The notes under the pieces were generated by a model, which was given only the letters and a program-made list of their open reading frames with translations, had not been told where the DNA came from and made no database searches. A stretch of DNA of 33,151 bases from Thermoplasmata archaeon. Lineage in GTDB: Archaea; Thermoplasmatota; E2; DHVEG-1. Of the stretch, positions 9,136 to 17,988 are shown in pieces; the stretch's first letter is position 1; the number at the start of each line of letters is the position of its first letter. The stretch is taken from positions 64,898 through 98,048 of the forward strand of contig DQIQ01000002.1 in the NCBI GenBank assembly GCA_003942085.1. Reading direction: 5' to 3'. The position numbers and the translations under genes are program-made.

Positions 9136-11319
9136 TCACATATTGTTAATCAGATTAGCGATATATGCTTGTCCGTAACAAACACCGCCATCCCCTGCAG
9201 GAAGTTCTCTATTGACAAGAATCCCATTCTGAAGCATATAGCTAGAAATCATTCTATTATACGCAACACCTCCTGAAAAAACGATTGGCAAATCTTTCTT
9301 ATTTGATGCGTTTTTAGCTATCTCAAATAGTCCTTTAGCGAGATAGATCTGGGCGGTTGCTGCAAGTTCTCCCTTTTTATGTTTCATGTTCTTGAGAAGG
9401 AAATCAAATAACTGGGTTGTCAGTAGAATTTTTACTCCTTTTTCCTGGGAAAAAATAGGTTCAAATGTCAAGGGTGTTGACGCCATACTTTCTAAAATTA
9501 TCGCGGGTCGTCCATCATAGGTTCTCAAGTCACAAAAGCCCAATAACGCACTAACCGCATCAAGAATCCTACCTGAACTCGTGGTGTATTGAATGTTGAA
9601 ATTATTGTGAAGCATCTGAAGATATATCCTACTTTCTTGTTCATTGAATAAACCAAATCTAAGAAGTTTTTCTTCTGTTAATGTTTTGGAGAGAATCCCA
9701 AAAAGCATTTTCTTCGGATATATCGTTGCAGAATCGCTACCCAGCTGAGGTTGTTCTTCAAGATGTCCAATGCGGGTAAACATTCTTCCGTTTCGTACTA
9801 AAAATACTTCTCCACCCCACAACCGTCCATCAGTTCCAAACCCTAATCCATCCATCGCAATTCCAATATACTCTTTTATATTGTGTTCAGCTGCCACACT
9901 AGCTACGTGGGCTTGATGATGTTGAACCTGTATCAATTTTGCGTTATATCTTTCAGCCATTTCCTTTGCAAACAATGTTGAATTATACCCTGGGTGAAGG
10001 TCACAAGCAATAATCTCCGGTTTTAAACGAGTGAGATGAACATATTTCAATACCGTATCTTTTAAAAAATTTAATGTCTCAAATTTTGATGTATCACCAA
10101 TATATTGAGAAAGATAACATTTATTTTTCTTTGTCGTGCAGACGACATTGTTTAATTCAGCACCCACCGCAATGGTGTCTTGGCAATTGATCGGCAATAT
10201 AACGGGCAGCGGCGTGTACCCACGTGAACGTCGAAGAAAAAACGTTGTACCGTGAATGACCTTTACAACAGAATCGTCACAACGATTGACAATCCTTCGT
10301 TCATGTGTCAAAAAATATTTACCTATCTTTTCAATAGTTGCGACAGGTTCCCCTGGGATGTTGCACGAGGTCATCACAAGCGGCTCTTTAATATGTTCAA
10401 AGAGAAGATAGTGCAACGCTGTATATGGCAACATAATTCCGATAGTATCTAACTCTGAGACAGCTCTAAAGTTATCCTTTTTTTTCTTTTTAAGGACAAC
10501 AATAGGTCGTTGCGGACTTTGTAATAATTCTTTTTCTCTTTCAGATGTACAGGCAATCCTCTCTGCCATCTCCATATCCTTCACCATGAGAGCATATGGT
10601 TTGTGAGGACGGTGGAACATCTCCCTTACCTTTCGAACATCCTTGTCATCACATTTTGAACAAGTATGGAAACCGCCTACCCCCTTGATTGAAATTACTT
10701 CCCCTAATTTTATGAGATTAATCGCTTTCCTAATTGTGTCCAGATCATCCTTACAGCTAATATCTTTTCCATCTGCGAGAAGATATAATTTTGGGCCACA
10801 CTTTTTGCATGCGATTGTTTGTGCATGATATCTTCTATTGAACGGGTCGATATATTCTTCTTTGCATTGAGGGCACATCTTGAATTGGTGCATCGAAGTA
10901 AATGGTCGATCATATGGATAATCTTCGATCATGGTGAACCGTGGTCCACAATTTGTACAAGTGATGAAATAATAGTTATGTCTTCTGTTTTTTTTATCTC
11001 GTAATTCCTTTAAACAATCATCACACATGAAAATATCTGCGGGAAGCTCAGTCTCTCCTCCAGATTCTGAACTTTTCAGGATTGAAAAATCAGAACAAGA
11101 TTCTTTTGATACAAATTTCTTTACTGTAAATGTCGAGATTTTTGCAAGCGGCGGTAGATCCGTGAGTTTTTGCATAAAATCTTTGTCATTAATAATTATT
11201 TCAACGCCATTCCCGACATTTTTTACTGAACCTGCTAATCGATATTCTTTTGCTTTTCTATAGATATATGGACGAAACCCGACACCTTGAACGACGCCTT
11301 GAACGAATATTTTATACAT
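9136..11319 (-). CDS. hypF: Carbamoyltransferase HypF ([NiFe]-hydrogenase maturation)
   Basis: Acylphosphatase-like N-terminus MYKIFVQGVVQGVGFRPYIYRKA; zinc fingers CDDCLKEL..CTNCGPR and CPQCKEEY..CKKCGPK; YrdC-like region; C-terminal FSGGVAYNR and PAGDGGVCYGQAYI. Start trimmed from 11370 to the ATG at 11319. Confidence 0.95.
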   Translation of the reverse strand: MYKIFVQGVVQGVGFRPYIYRKAKEYRLAGSVKNVGNGVEIIINDKDFMQKLTDLPPLAKISTFTVKKFVSKESCSDFSILKSSESGGETELPADIFMCDDCLKELRDKKNRRHNYYFITCTNCGPRFTMIEDYPYDRPFTSMHQFKMCPQCKEEYIDPFNRRYHAQTIACKKCGPKLYLLADGKDISCKDDLDTIRKAINLIKLGEVISIKGVGGFHTCSKCDDKDVRKVREMFHRPHKPYALMVKDMEMAERIACTSEREKELLQSPQRPIVVLKKKKKDNFRAVSELDTIGIMLPYTALHYLLFEHIKEPLVMTSCNIPGEPVATIEKIGKYFLTHERRIVNRCDDSVVKVIHGTTFFLRRSRGYTPLPVILPINCQDTIAVGAELNNVVCTTKKNKCYLSQYIGDTSKFETLNFLKDTVLKYVHLTRLKPEIIACDLHPGYNSTLFAKEMAERYNAKLIQVQHHQAHVASVAAEHNIKEYIGIAMDGLGFGTDGRLWGGEVFLVRNGRMFTRIGHLEEQPQLGSDSATIYPKKMLFGILSKTLTEEKLLRFGLFNEQESRIYLQMLHNNFNIQYTTSSGRILDAVSALLGFCDLRTYDGRPAIILESMASTPLTFEPIFSQEKGVKILLTTQLFDFLLKNMKHKKGELAATAQIYLAKGLFEIAKNASNKKDLPIVFSGGVAYNRMISSYMLQNGILVNRELPAGDGGVCYGQAYIANLINNM

Positions 11320-11644
11320 CCTGAGTCTACCACATGAGTATACCGCTATAAATTTATTTTCGAGGACCACTGAGTATGTAATAAAATCAATAGAATCACA
11401 AAAACCTCATAGGATATTGCCAAACCGATCGTAGCAAAGAAGCGAACTGAAAAAATCTTCTGCGCTATAACATTATTTTTTTATACAATTGAGTTTTTTT
11501 TCTTTTCGTTTATGCGAAATGGATTGTCAGATTTCTAGGCTAATTCTTGTATATTTCTTCTTGAAACGCCCCTCGTGAATAGTTATTAATAGACGATGTT
11601 AAATCCATAGTAGCTTACGGGTATTATCGATATCAACAGAATAG

Positions 11645-11659
11645 GGAGGTTTCTCCTCC
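11645..11659 (+). promoter_or_regulatory. Perfect 5-bp hairpin in the 5' leader of the permease gene
   Basis: GGAGG-TTTCT-CCTCC, 29 nt upstream of the ATG at 11689. Confidence 0.4.
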
Positions 11660-11688
11660 ATATATCAAGATAAAAAGATGGAAAAACA

Positions 11689-13671
11689 ATGGAAGACGAT
11701 GCTCCTAAACCAAGCATAATGCGGAGGATTTCAACCAAGATAATAGGTCGCCCGCGCAATATCAATGATCCATCAATTTTTCATAAATTATCATTAATAG
11801 CATTACTTTCATGGATTGGTCTTGGAGCGGATGGTCTTTCCTCTTCATCCTACGGTCCTGAAGAAGCATTCAAAGCAATCCAAGGACATGTATACCTAGC
11901 GATCTTTTTAGCGATTGCGACCGCGATGACCGTTTTTATTATCTCTTATACCTACTCAAAAATCATTGAACGTTTTCCACATGGTGGTGGAGGCTACATC
12001 GTCGCAACCCATACACTTGGAAAGAGTGCTGGGGTTGTTTCTGGATCTGCACTTTTAATAGATTATGTTCTCACAATCACCGTCTCGATTGCCGCGTGTG
12101 GAGATGCTATCTTTAGTTTTTTACCTTTGGAATTTCATCAATACAGTCTCCTGTTCAAAGTCTCTTTGATTTTCATCTTGATTATTATGAACCTTCGAGG
12201 CATCAAGGAATCAGTCACCATCCTTGCTCCTATCTTTCTACTCTTTATCATCACCCACATCATCCTTCTGGGGTATGGACTTATCAGTCACGCACCCGCC
12301 TTTGGTACCCATGTCGATCAAATTTCAACAAATTTGGGCAGCGATCTGCAGGCAATAGGACTTATTGGTGTCCTTGCGATTTTCCTGCGTGCATTCTCAT
12401 TAGGGGGAGGTACCTATACCGGAATAGAAGCGGTCTCAAATGGTCTGCCGGTCATGAGAGAGCCCCGAGTAAAAACCGGAAAACGAACCATGATGTACAT
12501 GGCGATTTCCCTATCTCTAGTTGCAGGAGTGCTTTTTATTTGTTATTTCCTCCTTGACATTCAACCTGTACAAGGTCAAACATTAAACGCTGTCCTTGCA
12601 ACCAGACTTTTTGGTGGATTTCCCGCAGGAATTTGGATTGCGGCAATCATTATCTTTTCCGAAGGTTTACTGCTTTTTGTAGCAGCCCAAACTGGTTTCA
12701 TCGATGGACCACGAGTGATGGCAAACATGGCGGTCGACTCATGGTTCCCAAAGAAATTTGCTGCTCTATCAGAGCGACTCACGATGCGAAACGGTGTTCT
12801 TGTCATGGGCGTAGCCGCGCTTATGTTAATGATTGGTACGAATGGTAATATCTCCGCCCTCGTCATAATGTACGCCATCAATGTGTTTCTCACGTTCTCA
12901 CTCTCACAACTAGGTATGGCAAAATTCTCAATAAAAACCAGAAAAAAGAAAGAGCATTGGATACGGTACCTCTTTATCTTCATTATCGGTTTTATTCTCT
13001 GTTTTACTATCCTAATCGTTACGATTTACGAAAAACTTGGACAAGGTGGTTGGCTTACATTAATTATTACACTAGCAGTCATTATTATCTGCTATCTTAT
13101 TCATGGCCACTATAAAAAGATAAAAAAAGCCATGAAGAAATTCGATGAGGTCTTATTGTTATCGAGCATCCATCTCGTTGGGCATCCAAATACAAAACCG
13201 GTAAATCCGAAACATATGACCGCGGTCATTCTGGTGACTGGATATAATGGCTACGGAGTCAATACGTTTTTATCGCTGATTCGAAGTTTTCCTGGATTGT
13301 ATAAGAATATTATTTTTGTTTCGATAGCAGAGATAGATTCAGGTTCCTTCAAAGGTGCTGAAGAAGTAGAAGCGCTTAAGGCATCCGTTCAAAGCTCATT
13401 GCTCAAATATGTGACTCTTGCGCAGAGACTCGGGTTCTCCGCCGATTACCGAATGGACCTTGGTACAGATGTGGTAGAGGCGGCTAGTCATCTCTGTGAG
13501 TCTATTGCAGAAGAGTTTCCAAAGGTGATGTTTTTTACCGCGAAACTCGTGTTCCGACATGAAACGATTTTTCATAAACTTCTTCACAATGAAACCGCTT
13601 TTTCGATCCAGCGTCGACTGCAATGGAAAGGTTTACCCGTGGTCATTCTGCCTGTACGCATCGACATATAA
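11689..13671 (+). CDS. APC-superfamily permease with a C-terminal soluble domain
   Basis: LLSWIGLGADGLSSSSYGPEEAF...FPHGGGGYIVATHTLG...SGSALLIDYVLTITVSIAA; about 12 hydrophobic segments; soluble tail from about MTAVILVTGYNGYG to VRIDI. Confidence 0.85.
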   Translation: MEDDAPKPSIMRRISTKIIGRPRNINDPSIFHKLSLIALLSWIGLGADGLSSSSYGPEEAFKAIQGHVYLAIFLAIATAMTVFIISYTYSKIIERFPHGGGGYIVATHTLGKSAGVVSGSALLIDYVLTITVSIAACGDAIFSFLPLEFHQYSLLFKVSLIFILIIMNLRGIKESVTILAPIFLLFIITHIILLGYGLISHAPAFGTHVDQISTNLGSDLQAIGLIGVLAIFLRAFSLGGGTYTGIEAVSNGLPVMREPRVKTGKRTMMYMAISLSLVAGVLFICYFLLDIQPVQGQTLNAVLATRLFGGFPAGIWIAAIIIFSEGLLLFVAAQTGFIDGPRVMANMAVDSWFPKKFAALSERLTMRNGVLVMGVAALMLMIGTNGNISALVIMYAINVFLTFSLSQLGMAKFSIKTRKKKEHWIRYLFIFIIGFILCFTILIVTIYEKLGQGGWLTLIITLAVIIICYLIHGHYKKIKKAMKKFDEVLLLSSIHLVGHPNTKPVNPKHMTAVILVTGYNGYGVNTFLSLIRSFPGLYKNIIFVSIAEIDSGSFKGAEEVEALKASVQSSLLKYVTLAQRLGFSADYRMDLGTDVVEAASHLCESIAEEFPKVMFFTAKLVFRHETIFHKLLHNETAFSIQRRLQWKGLPVVILPVRIDI

Positions 13672-13771
13672 AATAGACGAATAAAAAAAATTGCGATTTA
13701 TACAAAATAGAAACAATACCTTTTTAATCACCTACACGTTATGAACTTTCATCCTACAAAAAGGAGGAGAG

Positions 13772-13849
13772 ATGGTAATGCCGGCAAAAAAAACAAAAAA
13801 AGTGGCAAAGAAAACAGCAAAGAAAAAAACCACAAAGAAGAAGAAATAA
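13772..13849 (+). CDS. Lysine-rich microprotein, 25 aa: MVMPAKKTKKVAKKTAKKKTTKKKK
   Basis: Strong Shine-Dalgarno AAGGAGGAGAG (13761-13771) just before ATG 13772 (or ATG 13778); TATA-like CCTTTTTAATC at about 13719-13729; stop TAA 13847-13849; T-rich stretch downstream. Not in the supplied ORF track. Confidence 0.6.
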   Translation: MVMPAKKTKKVAKKTAKKKTTKKKK

Positions 13850-14035
13850 GGAATAACTGCAATAATTATTTTTTCTTTTAACAGATAGTTACTGTTTCTT
13901 CTTCAATATTTTTTTTCTTATAGTTTCATCGTAATCATTTTGCTAGACATAGTCATACTGTCGGCCATAAATAAATTTTTTAGATTCCTGGAACGCGAGA
14001 GCTTTCAGTGAAATTTATTTAATTTAGGATTGCAT

Positions 14036-14983
14036 TTACTTTGGAATTATTATAATATTTCCTTGTTTAGTAAATATACATTGACCAATAATGGCTCCTT
14101 CATACTCTAGCTGAATTGTCCATTGATCACCTTTTTTAAATTTACCTAAATTACTAAATGTGATCTGGTCGCCAACCATCAGTGAATTTGGATTTTTATC
14201 CCCATCTGTAATGGTGGCTCCCATTGCCATTGTTTGATTTACTCCGCTCGACGCATTTCTGGCATCTATTGAACATAGAGTTTGATCGACTGGTCCGTTT
14301 ATTATTGCGATAATTCTTACTGCTGATCCATTTTGTAACATGCGAACTAAAGAAATATTATACGGACCTCTTGGGTTCTTAAAAATACATTGACCAATGA
14401 TTTCGCCTTTATACAATAATTGAATTGTCCAGGTGTCTCCAACTTGGAAATCCGCTAGGTGGCTAAAGGTAATGACATCACCTATCCCTAAAAATTTAGG
14501 AAAACCGTTACCATCGATTATAGTAGGTTCAAGAGCAGATGTTTGATTTTCTCCACTAGCTTTATTTGTTGCAGTAACAACTACTTTAGTTTGATTTACA
14601 TAAGATTTTGTCATTCCAATGATCTCAATGTAAAATTCTGTTTGAACCATACTGACGTTAGGTCTTTCATTGGATTCATTAACAATAATTTGAACCGTTG
14701 CAGTTACGGTGGTTGATGAAGATTTTGCAGTAAGTATATACGTTGTAGTTTCCAATGGCAAGATGGTTAGATTTCCTGTAAGATTAACTGTTCCTATCTC
14801 ATTATCGATTGTCACTGATGTAGCATCTGAGACATTCCACCGTAATTGTGTTGTTTGTCCTTGTTCTATTTGAAGTGGTATCCCCTCAAATGAAATATTA
14901 GGTTTTTTTTGTTCACTACATCCGCTTAATATGCTCAAGCATAAAAATAATAGAACGCCAATTACTACCAATTGTTTTTTCAT
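14036..14983 (-). CDS. Secreted lipoprotein with a duplicated C-terminal domain
   Basis: MKKQLVVIGVLLFLCLSILSGC lipobox; two homologous segments (GENQTSALEPTIIDGNGFPKFLGIGDVITFSHLADFQVGDTWTIQLLYKGEIIGQCIF and GVNQTMAMGATITDGDKNPNSLMVGDQITFSNLGKFKKGDQWTIQLEYEGAIIGQCIF). Start set at the internal Met before the signal peptide. Confidence 0.8.
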   Translation of the reverse strand: MKKQLVVIGVLLFLCLSILSGCSEQKKPNISFEGIPLQIEQGQTTQLRWNVSDATSVTIDNEIGTVNLTGNLTILPLETTTYILTAKSSSTTVTATVQIIVNESNERPNVSMVQTEFYIEIIGMTKSYVNQTKVVVTATNKASGENQTSALEPTIIDGNGFPKFLGIGDVITFSHLADFQVGDTWTIQLLYKGEIIGQCIFKNPRGPYNISLVRMLQNGSAVRIIAIINGPVDQTLCSIDARNASSGVNQTMAMGATITDGDKNPNSLMVGDQITFSNLGKFKKGDQWTIQLEYEGAIIGQCIFTKQGNIIIIPK

Positions 14984-15167
14984 AGTTCTGAACCCTCCAA
15001 AATTTATCTTCATAACACCTTCTTCTATAAGAATATTGCGAAGTAAAGAATAATTTTAATTTTATTATCAAAACTGACGAGTAAATATTGATGCCTCTCC
15101 AATTTTTAGTATGAATAATTTACCGGGCTGGTGAAATCTTTATAGGGGGTATAAAATATAAAAAAAA

Positions 15168-17219
15168 TTAGAAAAGGATGTTTTGGAATCCAAGCAGATG
15201 TCGTAGGAGATGAAACATAAATGGGTGCTGTACGAAAATGTGCTGAAATAGAATGTTGAGTGTGAATGTATAGTCTTTTGGCATGCTAATGTCAAGTGTC
15301 GCCCAATCACTTTCTGTGGTAAGGGTGTCTTTTACTTTCGCTTTAATCGTATAGGCTCCTTTCTCTGTAAATGAGTGATTTATGGGTAAGGCTTGGCCTG
15401 CAGGGTACGGGCCGATCCATTCAACAGCAGGAGAACCATCTCCCCACTCAACCCAATATAAAACAGGTTCACCTCCGGGATTAGTTTCCACAAAGGTATA
15501 GGTGTAGGTTACTCCTCTTTTACCCTGAGTTGGACCATCGATGGAGGGTGGTGGCAGGTCATGATGAATAATTGTTGTTCCAAGGGGATTTGACCAGTTG
15601 CTCAGAGCCCCGTGTTCGTCACGAGCTTGTGTTTTTATTGTATAATTACCTGATGTGTTCCATGCGTGCGACAGACTTACGGGTTCACCTGAAGAAACCA
15701 TCGTAGTCCAATTGCTGTAGTCATGGGAACTAGCAGCATCCCAGTCAAATCGATATTGTAATTCATCCCCATCCGAATCGACAGTGCTCGTCGTAAATGT
15801 TCCTGATTCTTCAACGTAGAGAACTGAGGGTCCAGTCGGTGTGGTCGGTATATCTGGTATTCTATTGATGTTGAAACACGAACTATGTCTGAGATCATGT
15901 CGAAACATAGGCCATCCTTGGTTTTCTCCATTGCCCGCTGTAAGAGCATATGCTCTTCCGTAGTTGTTCGTCTCTGGCGATGAAACACCATAACCACCTA
16001 TGATGAAGAGATCAAGTTTTCCATCGCCGTTGAAATCACCAATAACAGGTGCATGATCGATTTGAAAAAGCATCCCATAATGTGCCTGTAAATCATAAGT
16101 CCAAATGACCTCACCAGTGTCACCGCTCAGAACTCTTACCGTACCATCTTCCGATCCAAACGCGACATCTAATATATTGTCTCCATTCACATCTGCAATA
16201 GCTGCACCGCGAAAGATATTACCACCAGCAGAATAACTCCAGAGTAATGATCCAGTATGTGATAAAACACCAAGAATGTTATAGGCGACAAACACGATCT
16301 CGAAATGATTATCATTATTCAGATCCGCAATCGATGTCGGTGCTCCAACATAAAACGGTGCAAGGTAATTCCACACTGGGCTGCCATCTTCGCTATTCAC
16401 CACATAGACATGACTGTCATAACAACCGATTGCAATTTCAGCTCTCCCATCCTCATCGATGTCTGCAAATGAACCACCATGATACATCCAGTCCTGAGGT
16501 TGGTTGGAATACCATTTCGTCGATCCGTTTTCTCCGTTCAAAGCATAAATCCTATGATCGCCATTCCATTGCGCCACGACGATGTCTAATTTTTGGTCAC
16601 CATTGATATCAAGAATGTTGGGGCATGATTGAATATAACTATTTGTTCCAAGGTTTATTTGCCAACATATACTGCCATCTTCCCCATTCAGACAGAAGAC
16701 ATAGCCGTGAAAGGTGCCAATTATAACCTCTGGTTTGTTATCATTATCAACATCAGCAACTGCCGGGGGCGAGTCAATACAGTTTGCGGTTCCTGTGAAT
16801 CTTGACCATTTTATTGAACCGGTCATCCCATTAAAACAGTACACGGTTGACGGTGAAGATGCTGGAATCACCACTTCTAGATTGCCGTCTAAATCAACAT
16901 CTGCGATGGCTGGGGATGCATCATTACATCCACCGGTATTATAACTCCAAAGGAGAGATCCATCGTCTGCGTTTAACGCGTAGACGCTTTCGTCATTAAA
17001 ATAGGTTCCAAAAACGATTTCCAATTTACCATCATTGTCAATATCCCCGGTTGCAGATGACCCAAATGATGGTGCTTGTAAATCATACCACCAAAGTATT
17101 TGTGGAGATGATCCAGTGCTTGATTGTTTTGTCGCGGCATAACTTTGAACAGCGCCTCCAATACATAATATCATGCATAATACTGCGATCCACACTTTCT
17201 GGTACATATCCACGTCCAT
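15168..17219 (-). CDS. Exported FG-GAP/VCBS beta-propeller protein with PKD domains and a C-terminal LRHLLG tail
   Basis: Signal peptide (MYQKVWIAVLCMILCIGGAVQSYA); eight D.(D/N).D...(E/D) metal-binding-type motifs (DIDNDGKLEIVFG, DVDLDGNLEVVIP, DVDNDNKPEVIIG, DINGDQKLDIVVA, DIDEDGRAEIAIG, DLNNDNHFEIVFV, DVNGDNILDVAFG, DFNGDGKLDLFII); PKD-like NYTIKTQARDEHGALSNWS and AYTIKAKVKDTLTTESDW. Confidence 0.88.
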   Translation of the reverse strand: MDVDMYQKVWIAVLCMILCIGGAVQSYAATKQSSTGSSPQILWWYDLQAPSFGSSATGDIDNDGKLEIVFGTYFNDESVYALNADDGSLLWSYNTGGCNDASPAIADVDLDGNLEVVIPASSPSTVYCFNGMTGSIKWSRFTGTANCIDSPPAVADVDNDNKPEVIIGTFHGYVFCLNGEDGSICWQINLGTNSYIQSCPNILDINGDQKLDIVVAQWNGDHRIYALNGENGSTKWYSNQPQDWMYHGGSFADIDEDGRAEIAIGCYDSHVYVVNSEDGSPVWNYLAPFYVGAPTSIADLNNDNHFEIVFVAYNILGVLSHTGSLLWSYSAGGNIFRGAAIADVNGDNILDVAFGSEDGTVRVLSGDTGEVIWTYDLQAHYGMLFQIDHAPVIGDFNGDGKLDLFIIGGYGVSSPETNNYGRAYALTAGNGENQGWPMFRHDLRHSSCFNINRIPDIPTTPTGPSVLYVEESGTFTTSTVDSDGDELQYRFDWDAASSHDYSNWTTMVSSGEPVSLSHAWNTSGNYTIKTQARDEHGALSNWSNPLGTTIIHHDLPPPSIDGPTQGKRGVTYTYTFVETNPGGEPVLYWVEWGDGSPAVEWIGPYPAGQALPINHSFTEKGAYTIKAKVKDTLTTESDWATLDISMPKDYTFTLNILFQHIFVQHPFMFHLLRHLLGFQNILF

Positions 17220-17313
17220 GGTGTCCTCTCCTGTTTTTCAAATATGCCCCATGGCATTTAAATGTTTTCTCTGTGATAAAATCAACAAAAAACTATTTTT
17301 CTGAGCAAAGATT

Positions 17314-17841
17314 TCAGATGATTGTAAATGTGTTTACACTCTGATCAACCACTGAAACATACGTATCAAATGTATTAACCAAAGAAGTGTATGTCACGGA
17401 ACATATCGTGTTATTTTTTTCAAAAGGACTTATTTGTGTTGGAGCATGTATGGTTCTTGACCTTCAGAGTATACCATTTCATGTGCGTTGAGACTATTGT
17501 CAATTTTTAGTTCGCTAGAAATAAGTGAAAAATTTTTAAAATAAGTATGAGTGTAACTTTCTATCATTTATTCGACAATTTTTTCCAGCGTTTTATTTGA
17601 GATTATTGGAACTTTTATGGCGAGATTAACTATATAATTATTTTGATCTGGTCATAGAAAATTAACATCGTCTTGAGTGTTTTCATTGGTTGTCCAGCCT
17701 GCCGGCGGGTTCAATCCGAACCCAAATTCTTAGTTTACATATCTCAAGCTATTTTGGTTTACATCTTGTGTGCATCCACTAAATACTATCGCTATAAACA
17801 CAAGCATGAATCCAGTCACCATGCAGTTTTTTCTTTCGCAT
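17314..17841 (-). pseudogene. Degraded lipoprotein gene with stops and frameshifts
   Basis: Minus-strand reading gives MRKKKL / MVTGFMLVFIAIVFSGCTQDVNQNSLRYVN* EFGFGLNPPAGWTTNENTQDDVNFL* PDQNNYIVNLAIKVPIISNKTLEKIVE* MIESYTHTYFKNFSLISSELKIDNSLNAHEMVYSEGQEPYMLQHK* ... (frameshift) TYTSLVNTFDTYVSVVDQSVNTFTII*. Confidence 0.72.
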
Positions 17842-17972
17842 GGTTCTCTGATATATAACAGATTAGGAGTTTTCCTAGTTAAAACTTTTTATTTTCAACT
17901 TCTATTTTTTCCTCTAAAACTGATCTAAGATGTTAGATAGAAAATGCAGTATAAAAAATAAAGAAGAAAGAA

Positions 17973-17988
17973 GGGGTCCTAGTACCCC
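17973..17988 (-). terminator. Hairpin overlapping the stop codon of the C25 protease gene, followed by a T-rich tract
   Basis: Minus strand GGGGT-ACTAGG-ACCCC then TTCTTTCTTCTTTATTTTTTAT. Confidence 0.45.

Noticed and set aside
13741-13881. Alternative frame from ATG 13741 (MNFHPTKRRRDGNAGKKNKKSGKENSKEKNHKEEEIRNNCNNYFFF)
   Set aside because: No SD, and its codons read through the strong SD of the Lys-rich microprotein; composition is a by-product of A-rich DNA.
17708-17724. GGGTTCAATCCGAACCC inverted repeat resembling a tRNA T-arm
   Set aside because: No acceptor or anticodon arms around it; it lies in the GFGLNPPAGW-coding part of the lipoprotein pseudogene, so it is best explained as coding remnant.
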